Position numbers and translations under genes: made by a program. A model generated the notes under the pieces. The model saw only the letters and a program-made list of their open reading frames with translations, did not search any database and was not told the DNA's origin. From the NCBI RefSeq assembly GCF_000724545.1, contig NZ_JHBV01000008.1, positions 1-64,000 of the forward strand: 64,000 nucleotides of DNA. Reading direction: 5' to 3'. Shown in pieces: positions 62,921 through 64,000 of the stretch. The DNA is from Aureispira sp. CCB-QB1. Lineage in GTDB: Bacteria > Bacteroidota > Bacteroidia > Chitinophagales > Saprospiraceae. How positions within the stretch are numbered: position 1 is the stretch's first letter; every line of letters begins with the position of its first letter.

Positions 62921-64000
62921 TTAGAAATAAAATGGTTCAAACTGTTTTCCATTGTAACAATAAATACCTGAATCATGTGTCGTAAGCCAAAGTTTGCCTT
63001 GCTTATCTTGGTAAATCGAGAAAATTAAAGGAGTTTTCTTAGAACGTTTAATTGGATAATGGGTTAGTTGGTCGTGCTGTTTGCACCAAACACCATCATC
63101 ATAAGTAGCCATCCATAAAGCGCCATTATTATCTTCAACGATAGACATGTAATAAATAGTAGCTTTATCGTTGGGTAATATCTCATTTTCTCTCTGATAG
63201 TCTAGAGTTGTCCTGTTGGATGTTGTTGGAGAAATTTTATATCGATAACGATTGTTAGAAAACCAAAAATAGCCTTCTTGATCTTCGATAATTGCTCGGA
63301 TTCCAAATTCACCTCCTTCTGGGGTTAAGGATAAATGTTCTTCATAAAGCCATTGGAGAGTTGAACCGTCAAATCGGCAAAGTCCTAATGAGCTTGTGCC
63401 AAACCAAAGGTGTCCGTTGCGGTCCTTATACATCGAATAAATGCCATAAGGAGAATAAGAAGGAGTGGGGTGTTTAGCATAGAATGTTTCTGCAAGTTTA
63501 GGTGGAGGAAATTCTAAATAATATAAATGTTTGCCATCGTAACGATAGGGACCTTTTTTAGACCAACCCATCCTAAACCATAGATCAGTAGAGGTTAATT
63601 TCCATTGGTGCTTAGAAGAATCGTTTTCTATGACAGTTAAGGTAGTAAATCGGTGACCATCAAATTTAGAAACGCCTTCTGGAGTATCAAAGTATACATT
63701 TCCTAAATGATCTTCTTGTATTCCAATGATAGCATGGCTGCATAAGCCATCTTCTTTGGTAAAACGCATCAACTTTTCACCATCATATTTGTATAGCCCT
63801 TTTTCATTACCTCCAAACCAATAGTTTTCTTGTTTATCTTGGAAAATAAGCATTGCCTTGTAGTCAAAGTCGGATGTTATTTGCCCGAAGGTACTTTCTT
63901 TTGTAGAGGAAGTACTATCATTAGAAGAGGAGGCTCCTTTGCAAGAGACCAATAGAAAAGGTAAAATGATTGGCAAAAGGGAAAATTTAAAAAAAGAATT
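62921..64000 (-). CDS. Lipoprotein with two-component-regulator-type propeller (5' partial)
   Basis: The frame runs off the right edge: upstream of residue IILPFLLVSCKG it stays open (NSFFKFSLL), so this is the middle of a signal peptide with lipobox LLVSC. The mature part has at least six Reg_prop repeats with the pattern D-x-x-G-x-x-W-F/L-x-T, such as QDKQENYWFGGNEKGLYKYD, YKDRNGHLWFGTSSLGLCRF and QDKQGKLWLTTHDSGIYCYN. These blades usually sense ligands in hybrid two-component systems, but here no kinase domain follows. A binding or sensory lipoprotein is inferred. Confidence 0.8.
   Translation of the reverse strand, partial: NSFFKFSLLPIILPFLLVSCKGASSSNDSTSSTKESTFGQITSDFDYKAMLIFQDKQENYWFGGNEKGLYKYDGEKLMRFTKEDGLCSHAIIGIQEDHLGNVYFDTPEGVSKFDGHRFTTLTVIENDSSKHQWKLTSTDLWFRMGWSKKGPYRYDGKHLYYLEFPPPKLAETFYAKHPTPSYSPYGIYSMYKDRNGHLWFGTSSLGLCRFDGSTLQWLYEEHLSLTPEGGEFGIRAIIEDQEGYFWFSNNRYRYKISPTTSNRTTLDYQRENEILPNDKATIYYMSIVEDNNGALWMATYDDGVWCKQHDQLTHYPIKRSKKTPLIFSIYQDKQGKLWLTTHDSGIYCYNGKQFEPFYF

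Noticed and set aside
1-64000. tRNA or rRNA genes
   Set aside because: I looked through the intergenic gaps for cloverleaf arms and GTTCRA-type T-loops and for rRNA-like sequence and found none. A covariance search (tRNAscan-SE, Infernal) would be decisive.

Overview
The window is a 64 kb stretch of low-GC (roughly mid-30s to 40 % by eye) chromosome from a member of the Bacteroidota, most likely a marine saprospirian close to Aureispira. This rests on four outer-surface proteins with the C-terminal type IX secretion (T9SS) type A sorting domain, SprB/adhesin-type repeats, A-rich leaders without clear Shine-Dalgarno sites, a YtxJ-type protein, and palindromic intergenic repeats. The genus is an inference from memory of such genomes, not a search result. 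I see no tRNA, rRNA, CRISPR array or intact insertion sequence.

Layout. 1-12.5 kb: secreted T9SS proteins (a partial duplicated-domain protein, a PKD-like protein, an adhesin with two near-identical modules, a leucine-rich-repeat protein), interspersed with a DUF1571 protein, an aldehyde dehydrogenase, a transaldolase-like aldolase and a TetR regulator. 12.8-20.5 kb: a catabolic block with a fused alpha/beta 2-oxoacid dehydrogenase E1, two tandem-Usp stress proteins and a phenylacetyl-CoA epoxidase cluster paaE-A-B-C, which has no paaD. 20.6-25.9 kb: a ROK kinase with a YCII lipoprotein, then an 897-residue protein joining type I DNA-methyltransferase, specificity-subunit and histidine-kinase-type ATPase parts with no restriction subunit nearby, and divergently the small VF530 and YchJ proteins.

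26-46.8 kb: small membrane proteins, bioB, a DinB protein, two glycosyltransferases, metG, a secreted protein carrying a domain alignable without gaps to the C-terminal tRNA-binding domain of MetG, a DUF695/RraB protein, ytxJ, rimM, a mono-haem lipoprotein, a TetR regulator with a TPR protein, RNase H, and a TPR/beta-propeller protein. 47-58.8 kb: almost entirely minus strand: a lipoprotein, a macro-domain protein, a TPR histidine kinase with its NarL-type response regulator, an MBL hydrolase, a PP2C-like phosphatase and nrdB-nrdA (a plus-strand protein of unknown function lies between). 58.8-64 kb: an AT-rich region with three consensus DnaA boxes, a truncated M20 amidohydrolase, a membrane-anchored MutS-like ATPase, a lipocalin-like lipoprotein and a partial beta-propeller lipoprotein.

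Two dispersed intergenic repeat families thread through the window. Family A (five copies plus a fragment) is palindromic with inverted ends and usually lies within about 50 bp of a start codon. Family B (three copies plus a fragment) ends in a shared 18-mer. A separate 101 bp inverted repeat lies upstream of ytxJ. The strongest leads for undescribed biology are the methyltransferase/specificity/kinase fusion (22.2-24.9 kb) and the exported tRNA-binding-like protein beside metG (36.4-37.2 kb).
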